DNA from: JALJPB01 sp963933115
Lineage (GTDB): Bacteria; Pseudomonadota; Gammaproteobacteria; Enterobacterales; Alteromonadaceae
NCBI GenBank assembly: GCA_963933115.1
Contig: CAWVSL010000064.1
Location: 1 to 10,336, forward strand
Direction: 5' to 3'
Length of the DNA: 10,336 nucleotides
Within the stretch, counting starts at the first letter, position 1, and each line of letters opens with the position of its first letter. Shown in pieces: positions 1 to 6,527 of the stretch. The notes under the pieces were generated by a model that saw only the letters and a list, made by a program, of their open reading frames with translations, was not told the origin of the DNA and ran no database searches. Made by a program: the position numbers and the translations under genes.

Positions 1-41
1 GTCAACTCGTCAACCACTGAGTGGTCAACTCATCAACCACT
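1..41. repeat. Two 18-bp direct repeats, 23-bp period, cut by window edge
   Basis: Copies at 1-18 and 24-41 read GTCAACTCRTCAACCACT and differ at one base. The 23-bp period is not a multiple of three, so a protein repeat is unlikely. Each copy contains the sub-repeat GTCAACTC/GTCAACCAC. The junction ACCACT-G-AGTGGT is an inverted repeat with 6-bp arms. More copies may lie to the left of the window. This could be the end of an intergenic tandem array; its function is unknown. Confidence 0.6.
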
Positions 42-291
42 TGGCTTTTATTTATATAAGTTTATCAAGGTATTATGGGGATTTTTATTACCATAAAAAA
101 ATAAACAAAGACTTTTCAATACTATTATTATGAATTTTTATATAATATAAACGAATAACTATGCTTCTTTTTGTTCTTAGAAAATCATAAGATTATGTTC
201 TTTATTGATATAAATCGGTGTATGGTAGTTTTGATGTGAATAGATATTGATTTTTGGTTTGATTTAAACTGATTTTTTAATTTATATGCAT

Positions 292-335
292 GGCTTTGAG
301 ACCTGATCTGTCAATCAACTCAAAGTCTTTTTTTT
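292..335 (+). terminator. Intrinsic terminator upstream of Nudix gene
   Basis: GGCTTTGAG (292-300) pairs with CTCAAAGTC (319-327), a 9-bp stem with one G-U pair and an 18-nt loop. A run of eight T follows (328-335), the classic Rho-independent pattern on the + strand. No gene is visible in the 290 bases before it. It may end read-through from a gene left of the window, or end a small RNA made within this region. Confidence 0.65.
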
Positions 336-440
336 GCTAAAATTTTATCATTGAAGCCCAATAGCAAGTATACTATTTATACTCACCTAGCTTTTAGTTA
401 TGTCAATTTTCTAGTATTCATTGGTTTTAAATTTTCTTTT

Positions 441-962
441 ATGCGTTTACTCAAATCCACTATCCATCCTAATATTGCTGATATATCGGCAAAATGTTTT
501 ATTCGAAAAGCGACTCGGGCTATTGTGTTAAATGGTGACAATATTCTATTGTTATATACCAAGCGTTATCACGACTACAGCTTACCCGGCGGCGGTATTG
601 ATGATGGTGAGAGTCATATTGAAGGCCTTATTCGTGAATTAAAAGAAGAGACGGGTGCCCACACGATACAAGATATACAAGAATTTGGTTTATATGAAGA
701 GCATAGGCCTTGGTATAAAGAGGGTTTTGATATCGTTCATATGCAGTCTTATTGTTACCTATGCACTATAGATGATGAGTTACTTGCCCCTGAACTTGAA
801 TCATATGAAATTGATAATGGCATGCAGCCTATTTGGATGAATATTCATCAAGCGATAAGTCATAATGAGCATACAATGGCCAACAGTAAAAAGAAGGGAC
901 TCTCTATTGAACGAGAAACTTTTTTATTAAGACTTATTGTCGCCGAATTATTAGATCAATAG
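441..962 (+). CDS. Nudix hydrolase family protein
   Basis: A 173-residue protein of the Nudix (MutT-like) pyrophosphohydrolase family, cytoplasmic, which hydrolyses a nucleoside-diphosphate-linked substrate using divalent metal. The Nudix box is complete at about residues 50-73 (G-x5-E-x7-REL-x-EE-x-GA), so it should be active. The substrate cannot be told from sequence. The open frame reaches back to a TTG at 351, but I prefer the ATG at 441: the 30 extra residues are hydrophobic and unlike a Nudix N-terminus, and MRLLKSTIHP is a plausible family start. Neither start has a clear Shine-Dalgarno. TATACT boxes at 369-374 and 378-383 could serve a promoter inside the longer frame, which would also favour 441. 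The gene stands alone and converges on the DUF481/mscS unit. Confidence 0.85.
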   Translation: MRLLKSTIHPNIADISAKCFIRKATRAIVLNGDNILLLYTKRYHDYSLPGGGIDDGESHIEGLIRELKEETGAHTIQDIQEFGLYEEHRPWYKEGFDIVHMQSYCYLCTIDDELLAPELESYEIDNGMQPIWMNIHQAISHNEHTMANSKKKGLSIERETFLLRLIVAELLDQ

Positions 963-1002
963 AAAGTGACTATCGATAAAATATACCTAGATTTTTAAGT
1001 GA

Positions 1003-1034
1003 GATAGAACCCGCTTAACTCAGCGAATTCTATC
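1003..1034. terminator. Stem-loop between convergent genes, possible bidirectional terminator
   Basis: GATAGAA (1003-1009) pairs with TTCTATC (1028-1034). Inside, after a 2x2 internal loop, CGCT (1012-1015) pairs with AGCG (1022-1025) around a 6-nt loop. It lies between the stops of the Nudix gene and the converging DUF481 gene, where a terminator for both strands is expected. There is no T-run on either side, so intrinsic termination would be weak. Confidence 0.35.
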
Positions 1035-1057
1035 AGCAGTTTATTGACGGGTATGCT

Positions 1058-1855
1058 CTAAAAACTATAGACCAAAGTCATTGCCGTTTGAGTATCAGTA
1101 TTGTCAAAACCTTCTTCAACTTCTGTATTGTGATCAATGGTTATAGTAAATTTTAATTGTAAAGACTCAATTAATTTTGTGGTGATAGATGTTTCAGCTT
1201 TGTAGACACTGTTTTCTTCGGTATCTACTGCATACTTAGCAATAACAAGCTGCCTGAACTCTACGAATTCATTGATTTTTCGAAGATACAGTGCTTGAGC
1301 TTGAATGATAAATCCGCCTTTACTCTCTCTCATTATTGTCTCAGATTCGCGAATAATATCATATTTGTAACCTGGACCTACATCAGCAAATAATGAGGCT
1401 TTTTTTGTTTTGTACCAATTACGGCCCCAACCGCTAGAAATAGAGCTTTGCTTTTCAAAACTGCTAAATTGATCTTCTTCATAAGCTAAATTACCATAAA
1501 GATAATTTTTTCCTTCAGGGTTGAGGGTGTAATTAGTTTGAGTAGTAATATTCCATTTATTGTCAGTGGTCACAAAATTTTTATCAGTCGCCCCGTCATT
1601 ATTAACTGATTCAGTTTCAAGTTTTTTACCAAGAAAATTAAAGGCTACTTCATTTGTCCATTGGTTTTTTTGATGACGAAGATTAAGTCCTGCCTTTATA
1701 TCGACACTTTTTGTATTTCCGCTTTTGTAAAGAAAACCTAATTCAGCAGAGAGATCATATTCTGGCACAATAGGAATAGCTTGTTCGACAACTTCTGAAC
1801 TAAAAGCACTTAAGGGTAAGAAAAAAAAAGCCGATAGGGCTAAATTACGAGTCAT
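1058..1855 (-). CDS. DUF481/YdiY-family outer-membrane protein
   Basis: A 265-residue protein resembling the DUF481 family (COG3137), whose E. coli member YdiY is described as a putative salt-induced outer-membrane protein. An N-terminal signal peptide of about 19 residues is visible (hydrophobic core ALSAFFFLPLSAF, cleavage probably near S19/S20). The rest alternates in short beta-strand-like stretches. The protein ends in LVYSF, the terminal aromatic typical of outer-membrane beta-barrels. Family-like segments include LGFLYKSGNT (39-48) and GWGRNWYKTKKASLFADVGPG (142-162). No molecular function is established for the family. The start ATG is preceded by AGAGGA at good spacing and overlaps the last 11 bp of the mscS frame, so translation is probably coupled to the channel gene. 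Confidence 0.85.
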   Translation of the reverse strand: MTRNLALSAFFFLPLSAFSSEVVEQAIPIVPEYDLSAELGFLYKSGNTKSVDIKAGLNLRHQKNQWTNEVAFNFLGKKLETESVNNDGATDKNFVTTDNKWNITTQTNYTLNPEGKNYLYGNLAYEEDQFSSFEKQSSISSGWGRNWYKTKKASLFADVGPGYKYDIIRESETIMRESKGGFIIQAQALYLRKINEFVEFRQLVIAKYAVDTEENSVYKAETSITTKLIESLQLKFTITIDHNTEVEEGFDNTDTQTAMTLVYSF

Positions 1856-2675
1856 GGTTTTCCTCTTTGGTCATGTGTAATGATAATTGTGGGTAAGGTA
1901 TCTCAATGCCTGCTTCATCTAAAGCGACTTTAATGTTTTCTAATAAATCAAAGTAAACAGGCCAATAGTCTTCTGATTTCACCCAAGGGCGAACAACTAA
2001 ATTAACGGAATTATCAGCAAGTTCACTAACACCGATAGTAATAGCTTGATCTTTTAATATTAATGCATGGCGAGTAACAACATCACTAAGGACTTGTTTT
2101 GTTTGGGCTAAGTTGGCGTTATAACTGACACCGATAATTAAGTCGATTCTTCGTGTTGGTTTTGCAGAATAATTAGTAATAGTACCGCTGGTAATTGAAC
2201 CATTGGGAATAATCACTGACTTGTTATCTCCTGTTCTTAGTTTTGTAGAGAAAATTAGAATTTCTTCGACAATACCTGAAATACCTGAGACTTGAACAAA
2301 ATCACCCGACTTGAATGGGCGTAATGAAATAATTAAAACACCGGATGCAAAGTTTGATAAAGAGCCTTGTAACGCTAAGCCAATAGCTAAACCTGCTGCA
2401 CCAATTATGGCAACAAGTGACGTAGTATTAAAGCCCAAGTGAGATATAGCAGCAATAACAGCAACCATTAACACTAGACCATAAGTTAGACTAGCGACAA
2501 ATGAGATAACAGCTAAATCAACTCCACGTTTATTTAAAATTTTGGCGATTATTTTTTTGATTATTTTTGCGATAAATTGGCCAACAACGAAGATAGCAAT
2601 CGCTGCAATTAATTTTATCGAGTAACCAACGAGTAGGGTTTGATTTTCTGAAAACCAGTTTGAAATGAGTTCCAT
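1845..2675 (-). CDS. mscS: Small-conductance mechanosensitive channel, MscS family
   Basis: A 276-residue inner-membrane channel of the MscS family (E. coli MscS has 286 residues), which opens under membrane tension to release solutes after osmotic downshock. Three membrane segments are visible, at about residues 13-38, 56-79 and 85-113. The third carries the glycine/alanine-rich pore motif GLAIGLALQGSLSN (95-108), followed by RPF and GD typical of the TM3b/beta-domain junction. The cytoplasmic cage domain shows IPNG (156-159) and the C-terminal PYPQ (260-263). The ATG at 2675 is chosen because AGGAG lies 10 bases upstream and residue 1 aligns with short MscS N-termini. A TTG 42 bases further up would add 14 residues and overlap the promoter. 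It is the first gene of a two-gene unit with the DUF481 gene. Confidence 0.93.
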   Translation of the reverse strand: MELISNWFSENQTLLVGYSIKLIAAIAIFVVGQFIAKIIKKIIAKILNKRGVDLAVISFVASLTYGLVLMVAVIAAISHLGFNTTSLVAIIGAAGLAIGLALQGSLSNFASGVLIISLRPFKSGDFVQVSGISGIVEEILIFSTKLRTGDNKSVIIPNGSITSGTITNYSAKPTRRIDLIIGVSYNANLAQTKQVLSDVVTRHALILKDQAITIGVSELADNSVNLVVRPWVKSEDYWPVYFDLLENIKVALDEAGIEIPYPQLSLHMTKEENHDS

Positions 2676-2706
2676 AGTGAATAATCTCCTAATAAAAATT
2701 AGCGTT

Positions 2707-2735
2707 ATTATAGCCAACTAATTAGATCAAACCTA
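2707..2735 (-). promoter_or_regulatory. Candidate promoter for mscS-DUF481 unit
   Basis: A perfect TATAAT reads on the minus strand at 2712-2707, placing transcription start near 2700 and giving a leader of about 25 nt with the mscS Shine-Dalgarno inside it. The -35 position at 17-bp spacing (2730-2735, TAGGTT) is poor, so this may be a weak or activator-dependent promoter. It lies downstream of the cluster terminator at 2778-2801, which fits an independent transcript. Confidence 0.5.
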
Positions 2736-2777
2736 TATTCAGTATTAAAAAGTTGGTATTTGAACAAATTTAATTAG

Positions 2778-2801
2778 AAAAAAAGGGCAAAGAGCCCTTT
2801 T
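2778..2801 (-). terminator. Intrinsic terminator of the tkt-to-fba cluster
   Basis: On the minus strand GCCCTTTT pairs with AAAAGGGC, an 8-bp stem around a 5-nt loop. The T side of the stem runs into seven consecutive T (2784-2778). It begins 26 bases after the class II aldolase stop codon and ends the glycolytic cluster before the mscS promoter. The strongest terminator in the window. Confidence 0.88.
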
Positions 2802-2826
2802 ATCATCATAATGGTTTAATTTTATA

Positions 2827-3891
2827 CTACTTAATTAACGCTTTTAATTCACCGCTATTGTAGCGAGCAAACATAGTATCAAGATTAATAGGCTTAATTT
2901 TACTGGCATGCCCCGCGGTATTAAAAACTTCATACCGTGCTTTACAAATATCGTACATTGCATCGGTTGATGCTTTTAAGAATTTACGAGGGTCAAATTC
3001 ACTTGGATTTTGGGCTAAAAAGCGGCGAACTGCGCCAGTAGAAGCTAGGCGCAAATCAGTATCAATGTTTATCTTCCTGACCCCATGTTTAATACCTTCT
3101 TGAATTTGTTCAACAGGTACGCCATAAGTTTCAGGGATATCACCGCCAAACTCATTGATAACCGCTAGCCATTCTTGTGGTACTGATGAAGAGCCGTGCA
3201 TGACTAAATGCGTGTTTGGGATACGCTCATGAATTGCTCTAATACGGTCTATGGCTAATATATCGCCTGTTGGAGGGCGAGTAAATTTATAAGCGCCATG
3301 AGAAGTACCGCAAGCAATAGCAAGTGCATCTACTTGAGTTTTATTAACAAAATCAGCGGCTTCCTCAGGGTCAGTTAACATTTGCTCTGGTGTTAAAATA
3401 CCTTCAGCTCCTACACCGTCTTCTTCACCAGCCATACCTGTTTCAAGAGAGCCTAAACAACCGAGTTCACCTTCAACAGATACACCACAAGCATGAGCCA
3501 TTTCAACTGTTCTGCGCGTAACATCAACATTGTACTCGTAACTTGCTGGTGTTTTACCATCTTCACCTAAAGAGCCGTCCATCATCACTGATGAGAAGCC
3601 TAATTGAATTGAGCGCTGACAAATACCTGGCGAGGTACCATGATCTTGATGCATGACCACAGGAATATGAGGGAACTCTTCTATTGCGGCTAAAATAAGG
3701 TGGCGTAAAAAAGGTGCGCCAGCATAACTTCTTGCGCCGGCAGAAGCTTGCATGATTACTGGAGAGTCGGTATCACTGGCGGCCAACATAATCGCACGAA
3801 CTTGTTCTAAGTTATTAACATTAAACGCCGGAATTCCGTATTGAAACTCTGCTGCGTGATCAAGCATTTGGCGCATAGAAATTAAAGCCAT
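2827..3891 (-). CDS. fba: Fructose-bisphosphate aldolase, class II
   Basis: A 354-residue zinc-dependent aldolase that reversibly splits fructose-1,6-bisphosphate into dihydroxyacetone phosphate and glyceraldehyde-3-phosphate; class II enzymes may also act on sedoheptulose-1,7-bisphosphate. Zinc and catalytic motifs are present: HQDHGTS (81-87, with D83 and H84), VEGELG (139-144, E142), GTSHGAYK (195-202, H198), MHGSSS (231-236, H232) and INIDTD (274-279). Overall it resembles the so-called Calvin-subtype class II aldolases found in many gammaproteobacteria rather than the 359-residue E. coli FbaA; this is a family judgement, and no Rubisco or phosphoribulokinase is seen. The ATG at 3891 follows a strong AGGGGG; a TTG two codons upstream is rejected. 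It is last in the cluster and has its own likely promoter at 3999-4028. Confidence 0.95.
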   Translation of the reverse strand: MALISMRQMLDHAAEFQYGIPAFNVNNLEQVRAIMLAASDTDSPVIMQASAGARSYAGAPFLRHLILAAIEEFPHIPVVMHQDHGTSPGICQRSIQLGFSSVMMDGSLGEDGKTPASYEYNVDVTRRTVEMAHACGVSVEGELGCLGSLETGMAGEEDGVGAEGILTPEQMLTDPEEAADFVNKTQVDALAIACGTSHGAYKFTRPPTGDILAIDRIRAIHERIPNTHLVMHGSSSVPQEWLAVINEFGGDIPETYGVPVEQIQEGIKHGVRKINIDTDLRLASTGAVRRFLAQNPSEFDPRKFLKASTDAMYDICKARYEVFNTAGHASKIKPINLDTMFARYNSGELKALIK

Positions 3892-3998
3892 GAACAACCC
3901 CCTAAATAGATATAAAATAAGTAAAATTAATTATGTTTGCCGTTTAGTAAAAGTAATTTATGAAAGTCACTTTGAAAACTTTTATTTTTGGCGACAGA

Positions 3999-4028
3999 AT
4001 TATAGCAGGGATGCAGGTTTATGAGCAA
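3999..4028 (-). promoter_or_regulatory. Candidate extended -10 promoter for class II fba
   Basis: The minus strand reads TGCTATAAT (4007-3999), a perfect extended -10 element. TTGCTC (4028-4023) is a partial -35 at 18-bp spacing. Transcription would begin near 3992 and give a leader of about 100 nt. The leader holds an 11-bp palindrome AAAGTCACTTT (3963-3973). The class II aldolase could thus be made independently of the upstream genes. The motif is seen directly; activity is inferred. Confidence 0.6.
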
Positions 4029-4103
4029 TAATGATTCCGTTTATCCCCTGATTTAAATGAGAGTTGTTATTTTATGGCTATTTTTGATGGATTTTATGAG
4101 GGG

Positions 4104-4142
4104 GTGGATAAAAGTTATCTTTAAAGCAACACTTTTATCCAC
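4104..4142 (-). repeat. Perfect 12-bp inverted repeat between the aldolase genes
   Basis: GTGGATAAAAGT (4104-4115) is exactly repeated in inverse orientation at 4131-4142, around a 15-nt loop; pairing can extend two positions outward through a G-U and a G-C pair. It begins 33 bases after the class I aldolase stop. No T-run follows on the minus strand, so it is not a classic intrinsic terminator. It may be an attenuating or mRNA-stabilising stem-loop, or a protein-binding site, since it lies upstream of the class II promoter. Confidence 0.6.
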
Positions 4143-4175
4143 TCAGTTGGCTATCAAGGCGGAGATATAATAAGT

Positions 4176-5066
4176 TTACGTCTTTGACGCTTGATAAATA
4201 GTTTCTATCGCGCAGTCAAGTGAGTGATTAAAAACTTCATCTGATTGATTGGTTGATAGGCCCTCAGTTAACGCTCTAGAAAAACTAGCAACAATGCCAT
4301 TGTTAACGGTAACTTTATCGTTGGCGGTTTTTCGGCTATAGCCACCGGAAAGAGCAAGCACTTTAAGGACATTCTTGTGGGCAACACACTCACGATAAAA
4401 ATTATCTTGTTCGGGTAGCGTTAATTTAAGCATAACGTTTTGATCTGGAGATAATAAACTTAATTGCTTAAGTAATTCACTTTTTAATATCACTTCAATG
4501 TCAGCTTTTTCAGCGGTATTAATATCAACTTCAGGTTCAATAATAGGTACTAAGCCTTTGGCTATAATTTGTTTGGCAACCTCAAACTGTTGCTTAATTA
4601 TCGCAGTGATACCTTGGCGATTGGCATGTTTGATCACCGATCGCATTTTGGTACCAAATACTTTTTGGGCAATAGCTTTATCAAGCAATTGATCGAGTTT
4701 TGGCATAGTTTTCATTAGTTGAACACCGTTGGCCTCATCAAGTAAACCTTGATCAACTTTTAAAAAAGGTACCACGTTTTTTTCTTGCCATAAAAATTGA
4801 GCAGCTGGCATACCTTCAATTTCTCTATCTAAGGTGTTTTCAAATAAAATAGCGCCCAAAATACGTTGCCCACTAAAGGCAGGGCTGGTCACAATTCGAG
4901 TACGCATTTGATGGACTAAATCATACATCTGGCGGTCACCGTTAAATTCACTTTCCTCAATACCGTATAAAGCTAACGCCTTTGGCGTGCTACCGCCACT
5001 TTGATCTAAAGCCGCGATAAAGCCGTTTTTTGTGGTGATTCTTTCTAACATTGCTGCATCAGCCAT
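4176..5066 (-). CDS. fda: Fructose-bisphosphate aldolase, class I
   Basis: A 296-residue Schiff-base aldolase catalysing the same fructose-1,6-bisphosphate cleavage as the neighbouring class II enzyme, but without metal. It matches the bacterial class I type known from Staphylococcus (FdaB, about 296 residues), not the DhnA-type FbaB of E. coli. Visible motifs: FIAALDQSGGSTPKAL (16-31), MRTRIVTSPAFS (54-65), GAILFENTLDREIEG (71-85), LVPIIEPEVDI (172-182), VMLKLTLP (211-218) with K214 as the likely Schiff-base lysine, and LSGGYSR (239-245). The ATG at 5066 is chosen because GGAG lies 8 bases upstream and the N-terminus fits the family. The frame continues 18 codons further up through a leader hairpin, which is not family-like. 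It sits between pgk and the class II gene, where most gammaproteobacteria have only one aldolase. Confidence 0.94.
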   Translation of the reverse strand: MADAAMLERITTKNGFIAALDQSGGSTPKALALYGIEESEFNGDRQMYDLVHQMRTRIVTSPAFSGQRILGAILFENTLDREIEGMPAAQFLWQEKNVVPFLKVDQGLLDEANGVQLMKTMPKLDQLLDKAIAQKVFGTKMRSVIKHANRQGITAIIKQQFEVAKQIIAKGLVPIIEPEVDINTAEKADIEVILKSELLKQLSLLSPDQNVMLKLTLPEQDNFYRECVAHKNVLKVLALSGGYSRKTANDKVTVNNGIVASFSRALTEGLSTNQSDEVFNHSLDCAIETIYQASKT

Positions 5067-5089
5067 CGGAAATACTCCATAGTGTGGGC

Positions 5090-5119
5090 TGATGGTTATG
5101 GGTTTATTAAAAACCATCA
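5090..5119 (-). promoter_or_regulatory. Leader stem-loop upstream of class I aldolase
   Basis: TGATGGTT and AACCATCA form a perfect 8-bp stem (5090-5097 with 5112-5119) around a 14-nt loop. It lies 23 to 53 bases upstream of the class I aldolase start and just ahead of its GGAG. It could tune mRNA stability or translation of fda. No known riboswitch is recognised. Confidence 0.4.
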
Positions 5120-5177
5120 ACGTGGGGGATCAAATTCATAGTCATCAAGATACTTATCTATGACTAAGTAAATGCTT

Positions 5178-5212
5178 AAAGGCAGCCAATCTATCAATAG
5201 ATCGACTGCTTT
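5178..5212 (-). repeat. Imperfect stem-loop in pgk-fda spacer
   Basis: On the minus strand AAAGCAG pairs with CTGC-C-TTT (one bulge). After a 3x3 internal loop, ATCTAT pairs with ATAGAT around two bases. The palindrome is clear in sequence, but the inner hairpin would need to open for a proper loop. It is the middle of three palindromes in the 198-bp pgk-fda spacer; its role is unknown. Confidence 0.35.
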
Positions 5213-5223
5213 AATAACGGGTA

Positions 5224-5252
5224 GGCTTTAGTGGCAATAGCACCTAAAGGCC
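5224..5252 (-). repeat. Stem-loop after pgk stop codon
   Basis: CTTTAG (5226-5231) pairs with CTAAAG (5244-5249), and GG pairs with CC outside a one-base bulge. It starts about 12 bases after the pgk stop codon on the minus strand and has no T-run. It resembles the other post-stop stem-loops in this cluster and probably protects or segments mRNA rather than ending transcription. Confidence 0.35.
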
Positions 5253-5264
5253 CAATTGTCGATA

Positions 5265-6437
5265 TTACTTAGCTCTTTGTTCCAGTATCTCTACAGCGGG
5301 TAGTACTTTTCCTTCTAAGAATTCAAGAAATGCACCACCACCAGTTGAAATATAGGACACTTTGTCGGCAATATCATATTTATCAACAGCAGCTAACGTA
5401 TCGCCGCCACCGGCGATTGAAAAAGCAGAGCTTTGCGCTATGGCATGAGAGATGGTTTCAGTCCCCTTGGCAAAGGCCTCTATTTCAAAAACGCCAACCG
5501 GACCATTCCATAGAATAGTACCCGCAGATTTAATGATTTTTGCCACTTTTTCAGCTGTTTTTGGCCCATAATCTATGATGTCATCTTCTGGACTCACTTC
5601 TGACGCTAACTTTATTTGTGTTTTTGAGTCGTGTTTCCACTCACTAAAGCCATCATGGGTGACGGTAACATCATCAGCAAAAATCACTTCAGTTTCTGCG
5701 CATAACCGTTGAGCTTCAGGGATTAAACTTTTTTCATATAAAGACCTACCCACTTCATTACCTGCCGCAGCAACAAAGGTATTAGAAATACCACCACCAA
5801 CGACTAAGGTGTCGGCAATCTTTGATAAAGAATCTAAAACAGTCAGTTTGGTTGACACTTTTGAACCACCAACAATAGCAACGAGTGGACGAGCTGGGTT
5901 ATCAAGTGCTTTGGTTAGCGCATTGAGTTCGGCAACAAGCAATGGTCCTGCACAAGCGATAGGCGCAAATTTGGCTATACCGTGAGTACTCGCATGGGCT
6001 CTATGGGCGGTACCAAATGCGTCCATAACAAAGACGTCACATAATGACGCTAATTTTTTTGACAAGCCCTCATCATTTTTCTTTTCGCCAAGATTAAATC
6101 GAATGTTCTCAAAAATCACTAACTCGCCCACGCCAACTTGAACACCCTCTAGGTAGTCGGTTACTAATCTTACCGGGTAGTTTAAAGCGGCAGCTAAATA
6201 ATCAGCAACCGGTTGTAGAGAAAAATCCGGGTTGATTTCTCCTTCAGTAGGACGGCCAAGGTGAGACATCACCATTACTTTTCCGCCAGCTTCTAAAGCG
6301 AGTTTGATCGTTGGTAATGCCGCTCTTAAACGTGCGTCAGAGGTTATTTTACCGGCTTCTACCGGCACGTTAAGATCTTCACGAATAAGTACACGTTGGT
6401 TGGTTAAAGCCAAGTCGATCATTTTAATTACAGACAT
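5265..6437 (-). CDS. pgk: Phosphoglycerate kinase
   Basis: A 390-residue cytoplasmic enzyme of normal family length (E. coli Pgk has 387). It transfers phosphate between 1,3-bisphosphoglycerate and ADP. All family motifs are present: DLNVP (21-25), SHLGRP (58-63), DAFGTAHRAHAST (139-151), VGGSKVSTK (189-197), WNGPVGVFE (310-318), the glycine-rich GGGDT (343-347) and STGGGAFLEFLEG (364-376). The ATG is well placed 5 bases after GGAG. It follows epd by a 90-bp spacer containing a stem-loop and a tandem AGTGCTA duplication (6464-6477), and precedes class I aldolase by 198 bp. The epd-pgk order is the classic enterobacterial arrangement. Confidence 0.98.
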   Translation of the reverse strand: MSVIKMIDLALTNQRVLIREDLNVPVEAGKITSDARLRAALPTIKLALEAGGKVMVMSHLGRPTEGEINPDFSLQPVADYLAAALNYPVRLVTDYLEGVQVGVGELVIFENIRFNLGEKKNDEGLSKKLASLCDVFVMDAFGTAHRAHASTHGIAKFAPIACAGPLLVAELNALTKALDNPARPLVAIVGGSKVSTKLTVLDSLSKIADTLVVGGGISNTFVAAAGNEVGRSLYEKSLIPEAQRLCAETEVIFADDVTVTHDGFSEWKHDSKTQIKLASEVSPEDDIIDYGPKTAEKVAKIIKSAGTILWNGPVGVFEIEAFAKGTETISHAIAQSSAFSIAGGGDTLAAVDKYDIADKVSYISTGGGAFLEFLEGKVLPAVEILEQRAK

Positions 6438-6501
6438 AAGGTCTCCGTTAATAATAAGAATTGAGTGCTAAGTGCTAATTTTAAATTCTGTTTGTCAGTT
6501 C

Positions 6502-6527
6502 ATAGCGACAGTAACATCTGACGCTAT
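6502..6527 (-). repeat. Stem-loop directly after epd stop codon
   Basis: ATAGCG pairs with CGCTAT (6502-6507 with 6522-6527). After an A-A mismatch, CAG pairs with CTG around a 6-nt loop. It abuts the epd stop codon on the minus strand and has no T-run. In E. coli the epd-pgk junction is known to be cut by RNase E; a similar processing or stabilising role is inferred here. Confidence 0.5.

Larger units (their letters stand above)
1..440. other. Gene-free, AT-rich leader region
   Basis: No coding region can be supported here on either strand; the open stretches are short and lack ribosome binding sites. The region holds a direct-repeat pair at the left edge (1-41), AT-rich sequence, a terminator hairpin (292-335), and the probable leader of the Nudix gene that starts at 441. 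A perfect TATAAT occurs at 141-146 and a weaker pair TTGTTC/TATGTT with 17-bp spacing at 171-199. In DNA this AT-rich, such matches are expected by chance, so no promoter is called from them. Confidence 0.6.

Noticed and set aside
1..41. CRISPR array
   Set aside because: Only two copies with a 5-bp gap; no unique spacers of normal size and no cas genes.
1..93. Possible C-terminal end of an upstream gene, reading to TAA at 91-93
   Set aside because: The repeat period is not a multiple of three and the peptide has no recognisable features, so repeat DNA is the simpler explanation.
4498..4692. Open frame on + strand inside the class I aldolase gene
   Set aside because: It is antisense to a well-conserved gene, has no domain or ribosome binding site, and reflects the codon use of the real gene.
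5330..5518. Open frame on + strand inside pgk
   Set aside because: Antisense shadow of conserved pgk codons; low-complexity His/Gln-rich product with no family resemblance.
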